A stretch of DNA of 64,000 nt from Metabacillus bambusae (lineage in GTDB: Bacteria > Bacillota > Bacilli > Bacillales > Bacillaceae). Shown piece by piece: positions 18,137-25,630 of this stretch (the stretch's first letter is position 1; each line of letters starts with the position of its first letter). The translations under genes were made by a program, and so were the position numbers. The stretch covers positions 62,001-126,000 of the forward strand of contig NZ_JAGDEL010000014.1 in the NCBI RefSeq assembly GCF_017497975.1, in the 5' to 3' direction. Under the pieces are notes generated by a model. It searched no databases. It saw nothing but the letters and a program-made list of their open reading frames with translations, and was not told the origin of the DNA.

Positions 18137-18268
18137 CTATTTTTCGTTATTTTTATTTTCCTTATTAACGTTATTACAGCAATCACACTTAGAATAAAGA
18201 ACAGTTACCTTTTCGTCCTCGAAATGATCTATTGTTGCATTACAATGTTTGCAAACTAATGTACCCAT
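18137..18268 (-). CDS. sr1P: SR1P-like GapA-binding peptide (dual-function RNA locus)
   Basis: A 43-codon ORF reading MGTLVCKHCNATIDHFEDEK followed by VTVLYSKCDCC and a charged tail. B. subtilis SR1P, the 39-residue peptide encoded by the small RNA SR1, has the same MGT-V-C--CN and FEDEK--LY pattern and Cys-rich end. SR1P binds GapA and promotes its interaction with RNase J1, while the SR1 RNA itself base-pairs with ahrC mRNA. GAGGAAGAACAG precedes the ATG. It has a strong own promoter (18334-18362) with a GntR-type operator over the transcription start. No terminator follows before rpiB, so the transcript probably continues into rpiB. The Cys pairs suggest metal binding. A decayed copy lies at 24240-24350. 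Confidence 0.82.
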   Translation of the reverse strand: MGTLVCKHCNATIDHFEDEKVTVLYSKCDCCNNVNKENKNNEK

Positions 18269-18297
18269 CTGTTCTTCCTCCATTCATTAACCTCATA

Positions 18298-18320
18298 CTT
18301 GTATACTTATCATACAAGTC
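18298..18320. promoter_or_regulatory. GntR-type operator at the sr1P promoter
   Basis: ACTTGTATACTTATC followed by ATACAAGT: two half-sites of the shared operator in inverted order, slightly wider spaced than at the other sites. They lie just downstream of the -10 box. Confidence 0.6.
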
Positions 18321-18333
18321 ACTTCGTATTTAA

Positions 18334-18362
18334 AGTATACTTTTCGTACTTTCTATTGTCAA
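18334..18362 (-). promoter_or_regulatory. SigA promoter of sr1P-rpiB
   Basis: On the minus strand TTGACA (18357-18362), 17 bases, TATACT (18334-18339). The same promoter and downstream sequence are duplicated before TRAP system 2 (24427-24455). Confidence 0.85.
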
Positions 18363-18439
18363 ACAGGATTAAAATTAATAGTTATTCACTTCTCTCAGGA
18401 TTTTGTTGATTTTACCAATAGTGGATTTAAATGCTGAAA

Positions 18440-18464
18440 CAGGCAGCCCAAACTGGAATGCCTG
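18440..18464 (-). terminator. Possible terminator after the SDR gene
   Basis: CAGGCA and TGCCTG pair around a 13-base loop, followed on the minus strand by TTTC. The T-run is weak. It lies between the SDR stop and the sr1P promoter. Confidence 0.45.
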
Positions 18465-18479
18465 CTAATCACTGCCTAA

Positions 18480-19238
18480 TTAATCCATGTGTGAACCACC
18501 ATTAATATCTATTTCTTCCCCAGTAATATAAGACGCCTCTTCAGAAGCTAAAAACGCTATAGTTGATGCAATTTCCTTCACTTCACCCGGTCTTCCCATA
18601 GGTATACTAGCAATAACGTTTCTTGCATCAGCTTCCGGAAGGGATTTCCATATCTCAGTGTTAACAAGCCCTGGTGCAACACAGTTAACAGTAATTCCAT
18701 CAACCGCTACTTCACGAGCAAGATTTTTTGAGAAGCCTAATACCGCAGCTTTAGAGGCAGAATAATGTGCGCCACCAAATACTCCTCCTCCTCTTTTTGC
18801 AGAAACAGAAGATAGGCTGATAATTCTACCAAACTTTTGTTTTTTCATTGTTTCTAGTACTGCTTGAGTACAGAGGAATAATCCAAACATATTTACATTA
18901 AATACTCTTGTCATATCTTCAAGTGTCATATCCTGAACTGTTACTTTTTGTGAGATTCCTGCATTATTGACAAGAATATCAATTCTTCCAAATTCAGCAA
19001 GCACTTTCTCTACCATTGCGTCAACAGATTCTTTATTCGTAACATTTAATTCTACACCTAACGCTCTCCCACCAGCTTCAGTTATAGCATTTACAGTGTC
19101 CTCGATACCTTCTAAATTTAGATCGGCAACAACAACTGTTGCCCCTTGATCCGCTAATGCAAGTGCTATCGTACGCCCGATACCTTTTTTAGAACCACTT
19201 CCTGTTACAATTGCTACTCGATCATTTAATTTAAACAT
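18480..19238 (-). CDS. Short-chain dehydrogenase/reductase
   Basis: A 252-residue classical SDR. The cofactor-binding TGxxxGIG motif is TGSGSKKGIG near residue 13, with the DL acidic pair (VVADLN) favouring NAD. NNAGIS, the catalytic Ser in SLSSVSAK, Tyr-x3-Lys in HYSASK and the VAPGLVNTE loop are all present, as is the C-terminal DINGG. It probably oxidises or reduces a keto or hydroxyl group of a sugar-derived intermediate. It is the third gene after the two transketolase subunits (44 bases downstream), which ties it to their substrate. AGGAGTGAAGG precedes the ATG. The exact substrate cannot be read from the sequence. Confidence 0.9.
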   Translation of the reverse strand: MFKLNDRVAIVTGSGSKKGIGRTIALALADQGATVVVADLNLEGIEDTVNAITEAGGRALGVELNVTNKESVDAMVEKVLAEFGRIDILVNNAGISQKVTVQDMTLEDMTRVFNVNMFGLFLCTQAVLETMKKQKFGRIISLSSVSAKRGGGVFGGAHYSASKAAVLGFSKNLAREVAVDGITVNCVAPGLVNTEIWKSLPEADARNVIASIPMGRPGEVKEIASTIAFLASEEASYITGEEIDINGGSHMD

Positions 19239-19282
19239 GAACCTTCACTCCTAAGTTAGTAGTTTACTTATTTTATATTTTT

Positions 19283-20236
19283 CTATTGAAGCATTTCTTT
19301 AGCAGTCTTAATGATATCGCTAACAGTAATTCCATTAAGTTCCATTAACTTTTCATATGGAGCAGATTGACCAAATTGATCCTGAACCCCGATTCTACTC
19401 ACTTTTCCTTTACCTTCTTCTGCAACAACTTCACATACAGCGCTTCCAAGACCATTTAGAATATTGTGATCTTCAACTGTAATTAAACGTCCAATGTCTA
19501 AACATTCAACGATAGCTTCACGATCTATTGGTTTAATCGTATGCATATCTAAGAGTTTTACAGAAATACCTTCTTTTTCTAGCTCCTTTGTAGCTTCTAT
19601 TGCTAAATGGACAGTATCACCATTGGCAATGATGGCAATATCTTGCCCTTCTTTAATTTTTTTCGCTTTTCCAATTGTAAACTCTTCGTTCTCATCATAA
19701 ATTACTGGAATTGTGTCTCTTGTGAAACGAAGATAAACAGGACCATACATTTTTGCTGCTTGCTCTACTAATTTTCTAGTAGAAAAGTAGTCTGCACCCA
19801 TGATGACAGTCATATTTGGAAAACTTCTTAAAACGCCCATATCCTCTATAGCTTGGTGACTTCCTCCATCATTGGCTGGCGTTAGTCCCCCGTGGGAACA
19901 AGCAATTTTAACATTTAAATTTGGATAACAAACTTCTTGTCTAATTTGCTCTGCCATTCTTAAGGAACCAAATACAGCGTAAGTGCTTACAAAAGGGATT
20001 TTACCAGTTGTTGCTAGTCCTGCAGCCAAACCAGCAGCATTTTGTTCTGCAATTCCGACATTGATATGTTGCTCAGGTAATTGCTTAATGAAATTGCTCG
20101 TTTTACATGATTTTGCAATATCAACATCAATGACATAAATATCTTTATTCTCTTTACCTAACTTTACAATTTCATCCCCAAAAGCTTCTCTCGTTGCTTT
20201 TTTTGTTGTTAGCGTTTTCTCTATAATGCTCATCAT
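19283..20236 (-). CDS. Split transketolase, C-terminal subunit
   Basis: A 317-residue protein covering the pyrimidine-binding and C-terminal domains of transketolase. Its motifs are NVGIAEQNAAGLAAGLA (with the Glu that activates thiamine diphosphate), SHGGLTPANDGGSHQAIEDMG and the LDMHTIKPID stretch. It needs the partner encoded immediately upstream, with which it overlaps by four bases (ATGA), typical of coupled translation. Two-subunit transketolases are common in Firmicutes and archaea for pentose metabolism, and also in dedicated routes for apulose-4-phosphate or sulfofructose. The pairing with an RpiB-type isomerase and an SDR favours a dedicated catabolic role here. Confidence 0.9.
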   Translation of the reverse strand: MMSIIEKTLTTKKATREAFGDEIVKLGKENKDIYVIDVDIAKSCKTSNFIKQLPEQHINVGIAEQNAAGLAAGLATTGKIPFVSTYAVFGSLRMAEQIRQEVCYPNLNVKIACSHGGLTPANDGGSHQAIEDMGVLRSFPNMTVIMGADYFSTRKLVEQAAKMYGPVYLRFTRDTIPVIYDENEEFTIGKAKKIKEGQDIAIIANGDTVHLAIEATKELEKEGISVKLLDMHTIKPIDREAIVECLDIGRLITVEDHNILNGLGSAVCEVVAEEGKGKVSRIGVQDQFGQSAPYEKLMELNGITVSDIIKTAKEMLQ

Positions 20237-21066
20237 TTTAACCCCCCTACGATTTCAGCTATTGCCTGTTTGTATTCTTCATCATTAGGAGCAACCCCGT
20301 GCCAGTCAGCAACATCCTCCATGTAAGAAACACCTTTACCTTTCACCGTGTCAAGTACAACGCATTTTGGTTTTCCATTTTGCGCAACTCTTATTTCATC
20401 TAACGTTTCAATAATTTCTGCCATTGAATGTCCATTGATTCGTTTTGTTTCAAATCCAAATGCTTCAAATTTCTTTTCTAAATCTTGGAGCGGCATAATC
20501 TCATCACAAAAACCGTCAATCTGAAGTCGGTTATTATCTACAAATACAACTAAATTGTCTAATTGATACTTCACTGCAGTCTGTGCTGCTTCCCAAATTT
20601 GGCCTTCTTGACATTCACCATCGCCTACTAAAGAAAAAACCCGATAATCTTTCTTATCTCTTTTTCCCGCTATTGCCATTCCAACACCACATGAAAGTCC
20701 TTGCCCTAATGATCCTGTTGAGATATCGATCCCAGGGCATTTTTTCATATCTGGATGTCCTTGGAAAGGAGAACCGTACTCTCTTAATGTGTAGATTGTG
20801 TCATATGGGACATAACCTTTTAAAGCTAAGGCAGAATACTGTATAGGACAAACATGCCCTTTTGAAAGAACAAATCTGTCACGGTCTTCCCAAGTAGGGT
20901 TATTTGGGTCAATATTCATTTCTTTAAAATACAAAGCTGTCATAAGATCTGCTGCAGAAAGTGATCCTCCTGGATGACCTGATTGTGCTTTGTGAATCAT
21001 TGTTATAGCTGTTTTCCTCATCTCAATGGCTATGTCTTTTAGTTCTTCAATACTTATATTTTTCAT
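20233..21066 (-). CDS. Split transketolase, N-terminal (ThDP-binding) subunit
   Basis: A 277-residue protein equal to the diphosphate-binding domain of transketolase. The motifs are SGHPGGSLSAADLMTALYF, RDRFVLSKGHVCPIQY, GSLGQGLSCGVGMA, and the GDG-N metal/diphosphate motif in LVGDGECQEGQIWEA followed by VDNNRLQ. The frame begins with GTG at 21075, but GAGG lies eight bases before the ATG at 21066, which is chosen. It is the first gene of the tktN-tktC-SDR operon, driven by a promoter flanked by two copies of the GntR operator. Confidence 0.9.
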   Translation of the reverse strand: MKNISIEELKDIAIEMRKTAITMIHKAQSGHPGGSLSAADLMTALYFKEMNIDPNNPTWEDRDRFVLSKGHVCPIQYSALALKGYVPYDTIYTLREYGSPFQGHPDMKKCPGIDISTGSLGQGLSCGVGMAIAGKRDKKDYRVFSLVGDGECQEGQIWEAAQTAVKYQLDNLVVFVDNNRLQIDGFCDEIMPLQDLEKKFEAFGFETKRINGHSMAEIIETLDEIRVAQNGKPKCVVLDTVKGKGVSYMEDVADWHGVAPNDEEYKQAIAEIVGGLK

Positions 21067-21119
21067 CTTCTTCACCTCAATTAAAGATTTAATAGAAAGT
21101 TAGATTTGTAATGTTGTTC

Positions 21120-21134
21120 ACTTGTAATACAAGT
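21120..21134. promoter_or_regulatory. GntR operator 2 of the transketolase operon
   Basis: ACTTGTAATACAAGT is a perfect 15-base dyad with a single central base. It lies downstream of the -10 box at 21149-21154. It is the most symmetric copy in the window and defines the half-site ACTTGTA. Confidence 0.75.
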
Positions 21135-21148
21135 TAACTTATATCTGT

Positions 21149-21177
21149 AGTATACACACTCAGACTTTACTTGTCTA
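21149..21177 (-). promoter_or_regulatory. Promoter of the transketolase operon
   Basis: On the minus strand TAGACA (21172-21177), 17-base spacer, TATACT (21149-21154). The -35 has one mismatch and lies inside an operator copy. Confidence 0.75.
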
Positions 21178-21183
21178 CTAAGT
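21169..21183. promoter_or_regulatory. GntR operator 1 of the transketolase operon
   Basis: ACTTGTCTACTAAGT overlaps the -35 box. The same 15 bases occur at 24398-24412. Confidence 0.7.
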
Positions 21184-21219
21184 GAACAAACTTTCGTAAT
21201 ATTTTTTTATAAAATTACA

Positions 21220-21251
21220 CAAAAAAAGAGAAGGATCGTATCCTTCTCTTT
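21220..21251 (-). terminator. Terminator of the TRAP 2 operon
   Basis: AAAGAGAAGGAT and ATCCTTCTCTTT pair around CGT. On the minus strand seven T follow. The stem overlaps the dctM stop codon. Confidence 0.9.
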
Positions 21252-22518
21252 ACAGTAATAACAGTGTTAACTGAGGAATGATGGCTATTATGGTCAAACT
21301 AATTAGCATGATAAAAAAGAATGGAACAACACCCCTTACGAGTGAAGGCATACTTAAACCAGAAATTCCTGAACCTACAAATAAATTCACTCCAAGTGGC
21401 GGGGTAATAAAACCGATCGATAAAGTAACAATCATGATAATTCCAAAATGGATAGGATCTAGTCCTACTTGAGCTGCTACTGGGAAAAGAATTGGTGTAA
21501 AAATAATGACTGCTGCTGATGTATCAATAAAACATCCGATAATTAATAACAATATAATGATAATAAATATAATAGTAATCGGATTTTCTGAAAGCGATAA
21601 AAATGATTCTGCAATTGTTTGTGGTATTTTCTCCATTGTTAAAATAGTACCAAATGCATTTGCTGTACCAATAATAATTAATATAGAAACTGAACTCATA
21701 GCTGCTTTTGCAAGAATTTCTGGGAAGTGGCTTATTTTGATTTCTTTATGCAAGAATAAACTAACAAAAGCTGCATATACCACACCGAAAACGGCTGCTT
21801 CTGTTGGAGTAAAAATACCACCATAAATTCCACCTAAAATAATAATTGGTACTAAAAGAGACCATTTAGCATTATTTAAAGCAGAGAACATCTTTTTAAA
21901 ATTGAAATTTTCTTTTGTTCCAGAATACCCCTTCTTTTTAGAATAGTAATAACACCATATGATTAAACAAACGCCAATTAAGATCCCTGGGAGGATACCA
22001 CCCAAGAATAAATCACCGATTGACTGATTACCTGCAATACCATAAAGGACCATCGGTATACTAGGAGGAATGACGATTCCCAAAGAACCTGCTGTTACGA
22101 TTACAGCAGTAGCAAATTTTCGATCATATCCCTGTGCTACCATCGCTGGGATCATAATACCACCAACAGCAGCAACTGTTGCTGGACCAGAACCAGATAT
22201 AGCTGCAAAAAACATGCAGGTAATAACTGCCGCTATTGCAAAGCCGCCGGTAAAACGTCCAACGAATATATTAGCTAAATTGAATAGACGCGTAGATATT
22301 CCACCTTTCCCCATTATTTCACCAGCTAGGATAAAAAATGGGATAGCCATTAACGCAAAATTATCTGTTGAAGTCACTAATCCTTGTGTCAAAAATGTAA
22401 TTGAAATATTGGGTGAATAGATAGCCGTAATAAGACCTGCTAAACCTAAAGAAATAGCAATAGGGACAGAAAGGATCATAAACAAGAAAAAGCTACCAAA
22501 TAACACAAAACTTGTCAT
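21250..22518 (-). CDS. TRAP transporter large membrane subunit DctM (system 2)
   Basis: A 422-residue DctM channel protein, strongly similar to system 1 across the whole length (FALMAIPFFILAGEIMGKGG, CMFFAAISGSGPATVAAVGG, ITPPLGVNLFVGSGISGL). It overlaps the dctQ stop by four bases. The operon dctP-dctQ-dctM ends at the hairpin that covers its stop codon. Having two near-copies within 10 kb suggests duplication, then use for two related ligands or two affinities. Confidence 0.92.
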   Translation of the reverse strand: MTSFVLFGSFFLFMILSVPIAISLGLAGLITAIYSPNISITFLTQGLVTSTDNFALMAIPFFILAGEIMGKGGISTRLFNLANIFVGRFTGGFAIAAVITCMFFAAISGSGPATVAAVGGIMIPAMVAQGYDRKFATAVIVTAGSLGIVIPPSIPMVLYGIAGNQSIGDLFLGGILPGILIGVCLIIWCYYYSKKKGYSGTKENFNFKKMFSALNNAKWSLLVPIIILGGIYGGIFTPTEAAVFGVVYAAFVSLFLHKEIKISHFPEILAKAAMSSVSILIIIGTANAFGTILTMEKIPQTIAESFLSLSENPITIIFIIIILLLIIGCFIDTSAAVIIFTPILFPVAAQVGLDPIHFGIIMIVTLSIGFITPPLGVNLFVGSGISGLSMPSLVRGVVPFFFIMLISLTIIAIIPQLTLLLL

Positions 22519-23036
22519 ACAATTTTCCCCTCCTGAAACTCAGTCTGTTCTTGACACTCGTTGCGATTTAATGTTTTATACTCAATTACCAACCGGGCCA
22601 TTTTTTGAATAAGACGGATTGCAGTTAAAAGCATTCCTACGACTGGTGCAGCGTATATCCATCCAAGAGGTAACCCTAACGCAGCAGATTCCCTTGTCAC
22701 CTTTAAGACAATGTCAAAACCATAATAGGTAATGACAACTGCAAAAACAAAAAATGAGAAACTCGCGATCATATCAATGATGATTTTCCCCTTTTTTTCA
22801 AACAACATTGGAAAGGCATCCACACCCAGGTGTTCTCCTTTTTTCACTCCATAGCTGACTCCGATATAGATCATCCAAATAAATACGTACCTAGCAACCT
22901 CCTCTGACCATGTGAGAGACTCACCTAGTACATATCTCATAAAAACTTGTGTGAAAACAATAATTACTGTGAAAATACTAAGTATGATTAAAATATATTC
23001 TTCTAAATGTTTGTCTAACCAAGTGATGACTTTCAT
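22515..23036 (-). CDS. TRAP transporter small membrane subunit DctQ (system 2)
   Basis: A 173-residue four-helix DctQ protein. FTQVFMRYVLGESLTWSEEVAR and FIWMIYIGVSYGVKKGEHLG are the family motifs. It is slightly longer than its system 1 counterpart because of a polar C-terminal tail (residues 155-173). GGAGG precedes the ATG, and the stop overlaps the dctM start. Confidence 0.92.
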   Translation of the reverse strand: MKVITWLDKHLEEYILIILSIFTVIIVFTQVFMRYVLGESLTWSEEVARYVFIWMIYIGVSYGVKKGEHLGVDAFPMLFEKKGKIIIDMIASFSFFVFAVVITYYGFDIVLKVTRESAALGLPLGWIYAAPVVGMLLTAIRLIQKMARLVIEYKTLNRNECQEQTEFQEGKIV

Positions 23037-23077
23037 TTAAAATCCTCCTCAAAATTAAGTACAAAACCTTCCACTCT

Positions 23078-24076
23078 TTATTCAACCGCTCTCAAAATAG
23101 TATTAACAAAATCTTCACCAAACTTGTTCTTGTAGGATTCATAGACACTTTGGGATTTTTCTCTAAAAGCTTCGCTATCTGGTTGAATAATCTCCATACC
23201 AGCATTTTGTAACTCATCTAGCATCGTTTCTTCATTTTCTCTTAATAAATCTCTGTGGAACTGTGCAGCTTCTCTTGCACTTATTTTAATAATGTCTTGC
23301 TCCTTAGGTGTGAGTGTCTGCCAAAATTCTTCACTTATTGCTACAGGTAATGGCATGTATTGATGACGAGTCAAATTTAGATAATCTTGAATTTCATTAA
23401 ATTTACTTGCGTAAATATTTGCAATTGGATTTTCTTGAGCATCAACTGTGCCCTGCTGTAATGCCATATATAATTCTCCGAATGCCATCGGTGTCGGATT
23501 GGCACCAAGTGCCTTGAAGGTACTAACTGATAATGGGAACTCTGGAGTTCTAATTTTCAGTCCTGTTAGATCATCAGGACTTTCAATTGGTACATTTGAA
23601 GTAACATGACGAAACCCATTCTCGAAATATGCTATTACTCTTAAACCGTCTTCTAATAAAGGTTCTGCTACTCTCTGTCCAATTTCACCGTCCAAAACAC
23701 TCCAAGCTTCTTCATAGGAATCAAAGAGATATGGTAGTTCAAACACACTTATTCTTTGATCGTATTGACTAAATGCACTAGCAGCTACCATTTGAAGGTC
23801 ATTGAAGGTGACACTTTCTATCATTTCTGCTTCAGAGCCAAGTTGCTCATTAGGGTATACTTGAACTTTTATTTCACCTTGTGATTTTTCTTCTACTAAC
23901 TCTTTGAATTTCAAAACAGCTAAATGTCTTTCATTTGATTCTACTGCACCATGACCAAACCTTATCAAGGTAACATCATCTGATCCAACAGCATTACTAG
24001 TAGTAAATAAAACTACTAATATACTAAGAGCTAGTCCTGCAGTTACAAAAATCATTATGTTTTGAATCGCTTTCAT
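23078..24076 (-). CDS. TRAP transporter solute-binding protein DctP (system 2)
   Basis: A 332-residue TRAP binding protein, paralogous to system 1: FGHGAVESNERHLAVLKFK, FENGFRHVTSNV, GLKIRTPEFP (ligand-binding Arg) and LYMALQQGTVDAQENPI are shared. Its N-terminus is a hydrophobic segment (residues 6-26) without a lipobox Cys, so it is held by an uncleaved anchor or released by signal peptidase I, unlike systems 1 and 3. A leader of about 350 bases separates it from a promoter-operator duplicated from sr1P. Confidence 0.9.
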   Translation of the reverse strand: MKAIQNIMIFVTAGLALSILVVLFTTSNAVGSDDVTLIRFGHGAVESNERHLAVLKFKELVEEKSQGEIKVQVYPNEQLGSEAEMIESVTFNDLQMVAASAFSQYDQRISVFELPYLFDSYEEAWSVLDGEIGQRVAEPLLEDGLRVIAYFENGFRHVTSNVPIESPDDLTGLKIRTPEFPLSVSTFKALGANPTPMAFGELYMALQQGTVDAQENPIANIYASKFNEIQDYLNLTRHQYMPLPVAISEEFWQTLTPKEQDIIKISAREAAQFHRDLLRENEETMLDELQNAGMEIIQPDSEAFREKSQSVYESYKNKFGEDFVNTILRAVE

Positions 24077-24239
24077 TTATATCCCCACCCCATAGTTAAA
24101 ATTCTGTATACAAGTTGAATAGCCTAGGTGATTCATTTTTACTTGTGAAATAAAGTTTTGCTAACTATTTATTTCATAGTTCAAATTATTGGAATAAAGC
24201 ACTGAAAACCCTTACATTTCATACCATTTACTATCTTAA

Positions 24240-24350
24240 AAGTTTTTCTTTAATGGTATATCCTGATTGGCTTTTCCGCAACACCCTCACTTAGAAAAAA
24301 GTAACCCCTTTCATTTAAAACTGATAAATAATAAATTCCTATGATTACAA
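24240..24350 (-). pseudogene. Decayed copy of the sr1P gene
   Basis: On the minus strand the sequence opens MCTLVCNHRN, then meets a stop after 16 codons. Further on, stretches match the intact sr1P at DNA level (TTCTAAGTGAGGGTGTTGC against TTCTAAGTGTGATTGCTG; AAGATAGTAAATGG against AAGATATTAAATGG). The promoter and operator upstream match as well. It is a duplicated locus that has lost the peptide, now the leader of TRAP system 2. Confidence 0.7.
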
Positions 24351-24397
24351 ACTAATGTACACATTAGTCCATACACACTATCAATCCAAACTTGTTT

Positions 24398-24412
24398 ACT
24401 TGTCTACTAAGT
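24398..24412. promoter_or_regulatory. GntR operator of TRAP system 2
   Basis: ACTTGTCTACTAAGT is identical to the copy at 21169. It lies downstream of the promoter at 24427-24455. Confidence 0.7.
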
Positions 24413-24426
24413 CACTCTGTATTTAA

Positions 24427-24455
24427 AGTGTACTTTTCACGCTTACAATTGTCAA
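24427..24455 (-). promoter_or_regulatory. Promoter of TRAP system 2
   Basis: On the minus strand TTGACA (24450-24455), 17 bases, TACACT (24427-24432), followed by the stretch TTTAAATACAGAGTGACTT that closely matches the sr1P promoter region. Confidence 0.75.
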
Positions 24456-24525
24456 TCATTTTTATAAATTTTATATTTTCAACTATGCTCTGTACACTTG
24501 TCATGTCAAAAGTATGTTAAATGTG

Positions 24526-24616
24526 CCTACCGCCCGCCCCGCGGAAAGCTAGCATCTCTCGCTGCAATCAACCACACCGCACTACTAGGTAAATAGTAAA
24601 AAGTTTGCGATAATAG
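24526..24616. repeat. Partial copy of a Bacillaceae intergenic repeat
   Basis: The stretch with CGCCCGCCCCGCGGAAAGC, then CTCTCGCTGCAATCAACCAC and AAAGTTTGCGA, matches the right half of the element at 53762-53983. The left half is missing and the right terminal repeat is degraded. Confidence 0.75.
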
Positions 24617-24712
24617 AAAAAAAACGCTAGATTAAGTGTTTAAATACTGGACTAGCGTTTTCTTTAATAATTTGTGAGAAGGATTCGAACCCCCGCCCCC
24701 ATTGAGAGTGCT
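24613..24712 (-). terminator. Terminator of the TRAP 3/two-component operon with adjoining tRNA-3'-like repeat
   Basis: AAACGCTAG and CTAGCGTTT (24622-24630 and 24652-24660) form a hairpin that on the minus strand runs into a T-tract. Next to it, the minus strand of 24677-24708 reads GGGGGTTCGAATCCTTCT, like a tRNA T-arm and 3' end, with no tRNA body. A related pair of elements lies at 30566-30652. Confidence 0.7.
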
Positions 24713-24876
24713 TTATTTTTTGTTCTTACAGTAAAAATTATACAGGATAAGTTTACACATATAAGGACTTACTAGCCCAAATTGAACAACCTCTACTTAT
24801 GGAAAGTGGAGGCTAGCAAGCCCTTACGTTTTTATTGATAGGTAGCTGTTCTGCAATAATCGTACTGTACTGCAGA
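24713..24876. other. Short intergenic stretch after the response regulator
   Basis: A weak inverted pair (CCTCTACTTA and the AAGTGGAGG region near 24790-24812) is the only structure seen. No gene is visible. Confidence 0.4.
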
Positions 24877-25617
24877 TTAATCTGCTGATTTACGAAAAAC
24901 TGATGGCGAACTACCGGTTATTTTTTTGAAATTGTTACTGAAATACGCTAAATCAGAATATCCCACTCTTTCAGCAATTTCAGATATTCGCAGAGAAGTG
25001 TAAAGTAATAACCGTTTAGCCTCTTTCATTCTTATCTCTGTTATATAATCAACAAACTTTTTGTTAAGTTGTTGTTTGAACAATTGACTTAGGTAACTAG
25101 GATTCATGTGAACTTTTTCCGCAGCTTCCTTAAGATTAATTTGTGCTAATGGTGTTTTCTCAATATATTGCAGTACTTTTTCTATTGTAGAGGATGGAAG
25201 TTCTTCATTTACATCAAATGCATCGTTCTTTTTTTCCTCCTCCCCTTTCCGTTTATTTATCCACTTTTCTAAACAAAATTTCAAATCATTTTCTTCAATA
25301 GGTTTAAGAAGATAATCAGTTACTCCATTTCGAATTGCTTTCTGTACAAATTGGAACTCATCATGAACACTAATGACGATAACATCCTGATCTCCATTGT
25401 ATTGGCGTAGTTCTTTCACAAATGCAAGTCCATCCATGATAGGCATACTGATATCTGTAAATATTAAATCAATTTCATTCTGTTTTATCCAATCAAGAGC
25501 TTCTAGCCCATTCGCACATTCATGTGAAATCTGAAATGGGAGGTTTAATTGTTTTATCGACCATTTAAGAGTAGTACGAACCCATTTTTCATCATCTACC
25601 AGTAAAATGCTGAACAT
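24877..25617 (-). CDS. YesN-type response regulator (REC + AraC DNA-binding)
   Basis: A 246-residue response regulator. The receiver domain (residues 1-120) has the acidic pair VDDEKW, the phosphorylated Asp in IFTDISMPIMDG and Lys in DYLLKPI. The C-terminal AraC-type double helix-turn-helix (about 150-246) shows NLKEAAEKVHMNPSYLSQLFK and ISEIAERVGYSDLAYFSNNFKKITGSSPS. The frame opens seven codons earlier, but AAGAGGG lies six bases before the ATG at 25617. It follows the kinase stop by 13 bases. It should bind upstream of the dctQMP operon in which it lies and activate it when the ligand is sensed. Confidence 0.93.
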   Translation of the reverse strand: MFSILLVDDEKWVRTTLKWSIKQLNLPFQISHECANGLEALDWIKQNEIDLIFTDISMPIMDGLAFVKELRQYNGDQDVIVISVHDEFQFVQKAIRNGVTDYLLKPIEENDLKFCLEKWINKRKGEEEKKNDAFDVNEELPSSTIEKVLQYIEKTPLAQINLKEAAEKVHMNPSYLSQLFKQQLNKKFVDYITEIRMKEAKRLLLYTSLRISEIAERVGYSDLAYFSNNFKKITGSSPSVFRKSAD

Positions 25618-25630
25618 CAGTATCCCTCTT

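Noticed and set aside
24677-24708. A real tRNA gene
   Set aside because: Only a T-arm/3'-end-like stretch is present. No D-arm, anticodon arm or acceptor partner can be folded upstream.
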